NCBI GenBank assembly: GCA_009792885.1 | Contig: WMCF01000006.1 | Location: forward strand, 2,045,746-2,109,745 | Direction of reading: 5' to 3' | From: Eremophila alpestris peregrina | Lineage: Eukaryota; Chordata; Aves; Passeriformes; Alaudidae | Length of the DNA: 64,000 nt | Shown: piece by piece, positions 63,489 through 64,000 of the stretch | Layout: every line of letters begins with the position of its first letter | How positions within the stretch are numbered: the first letter of the stretch is position 1 | Made by a program: the position numbers and the translations under genes | Notes under the pieces: model-generated | What the model saw: the letters and a program-made list of their open reading frames with translations, nothing else | Told to the model about the DNA's origin: nothing | The model's database searches: none

Positions 63489-64000
63489 ACAAGGATGATA
63501 AAACCAGCAAAGGGTGAAAGTGCTATTGCTTGTGAGTGACGCCAGACTTTTGTACCAGAAAAAAAAAACAATTCTTGAATCAGCTATGCTCAGAGAACTT
63601 GAACTGGTCTGATATCTTATAAATCACACTTGTTTTCAATGTATTCAATGCTGGGAAAAGCCATATGGGTCAATATGGAAACTGCCTTGCAAATGCTCAA
63701 ACGTGGAATCACAATACAGAGGCATAACATGTTTCTTAGACTGTACCACAAGTACAGAACATTGTTAATTATCTTATCTTGAGGGACAGGAGATGACCTT
63801 TTAATGCCCCTTGCAATTCAGACTTGCATAATTTTAAATGGGACTCATTATTCTCTGCAGTTGAAAATAGATAATTGTACATTTAGAGAAATATATTCAC
63901 AGGGAACTTTCTCAGGCCTGCATGTGCAAGGTCAAGAGATGTGTATTTTCTTTGGATACAAAATAGACCAAAAACACATATTTAGTTCAGATGTTCTCGT
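63489..64000. other. Unique DNA to the window end, no gene seen
   Basis: A 9-base A-run near 63,560 and otherwise unremarkable AT-rich sequence. Confidence 0.5.

Overview
The window looks like avian nuclear DNA, most likely from a songbird or another neoavian bird. It is AT-rich, has no operon-like gene packing, and its longest open frames are about 142 codons. Its recognisable repeats are the typical bird set: many 5'-truncated CR1 LINE fragments, several with the CR1 3' signature (CATAGAAT/ATCACAGAAT on the plus strand when the element is reversed), plus ERV LTR fragments. I found no L1, Alu or other mammal-type elements. Species cannot be fixed from sequence alone.

I found no convincing protein-coding exon, tRNA, rRNA, CRISPR or prokaryotic feature. 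The window reads as intergenic or deep intronic DNA. Small open frames are scattered at the density expected by chance, and none matches a protein I know except the CR1 reverse-transcriptase remnants.

Layout: 0-12 kb is mostly unique AT-rich DNA with one CR1 scrap (1.9 kb) and A-rich simple repeats. 12-15.5 kb is a repeat cluster: a plus-strand CR1 with the ORF2 C-terminus, an older minus-strand CR1, and an intact solo LTR bounded by a perfect 6-bp target duplication (14,987-15,474). 15.5-31.9 kb is nearly repeat-free apart from one comparatively young CR1 (19.5 kb) and poly-T tracts. 31.9-38.7 kb is a second cluster: a CR1 end, a poly-A-tailed segment with one unresolved base, the 3' half of an avian LTR in minus orientation, a CR1 reverse-transcriptase remnant, and a probable second LTR family. 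40-46.5 kb holds a MIR-like fossil, a CR1 ORF2 C-terminal fragment, an inverted CR1 pair and another CR1 end. 46.5-60.8 kb is mostly unique, with a GC-richer patch (51.6-51.9 kb), an ancient amniote CR1/L3-like repeat (54.3 kb) and a possible LTR-like unit (56.3-56.9 kb). 60.8-63.5 kb holds the longest CR1 copy, the 5' half of the same LTR family seen reversed at 33.5 kb, and a last CR1 end.

No genes act together here, and I did not find a new biological system. The best-supported items are the solo LTR with its target duplication, the two complementary halves of one LTR family, the CR1 coding remnants, and two long repeat-poor intervals that could hold regulatory DNA. Most boundaries of old repeats are approximate, because they rest on recognising family sequence by eye.
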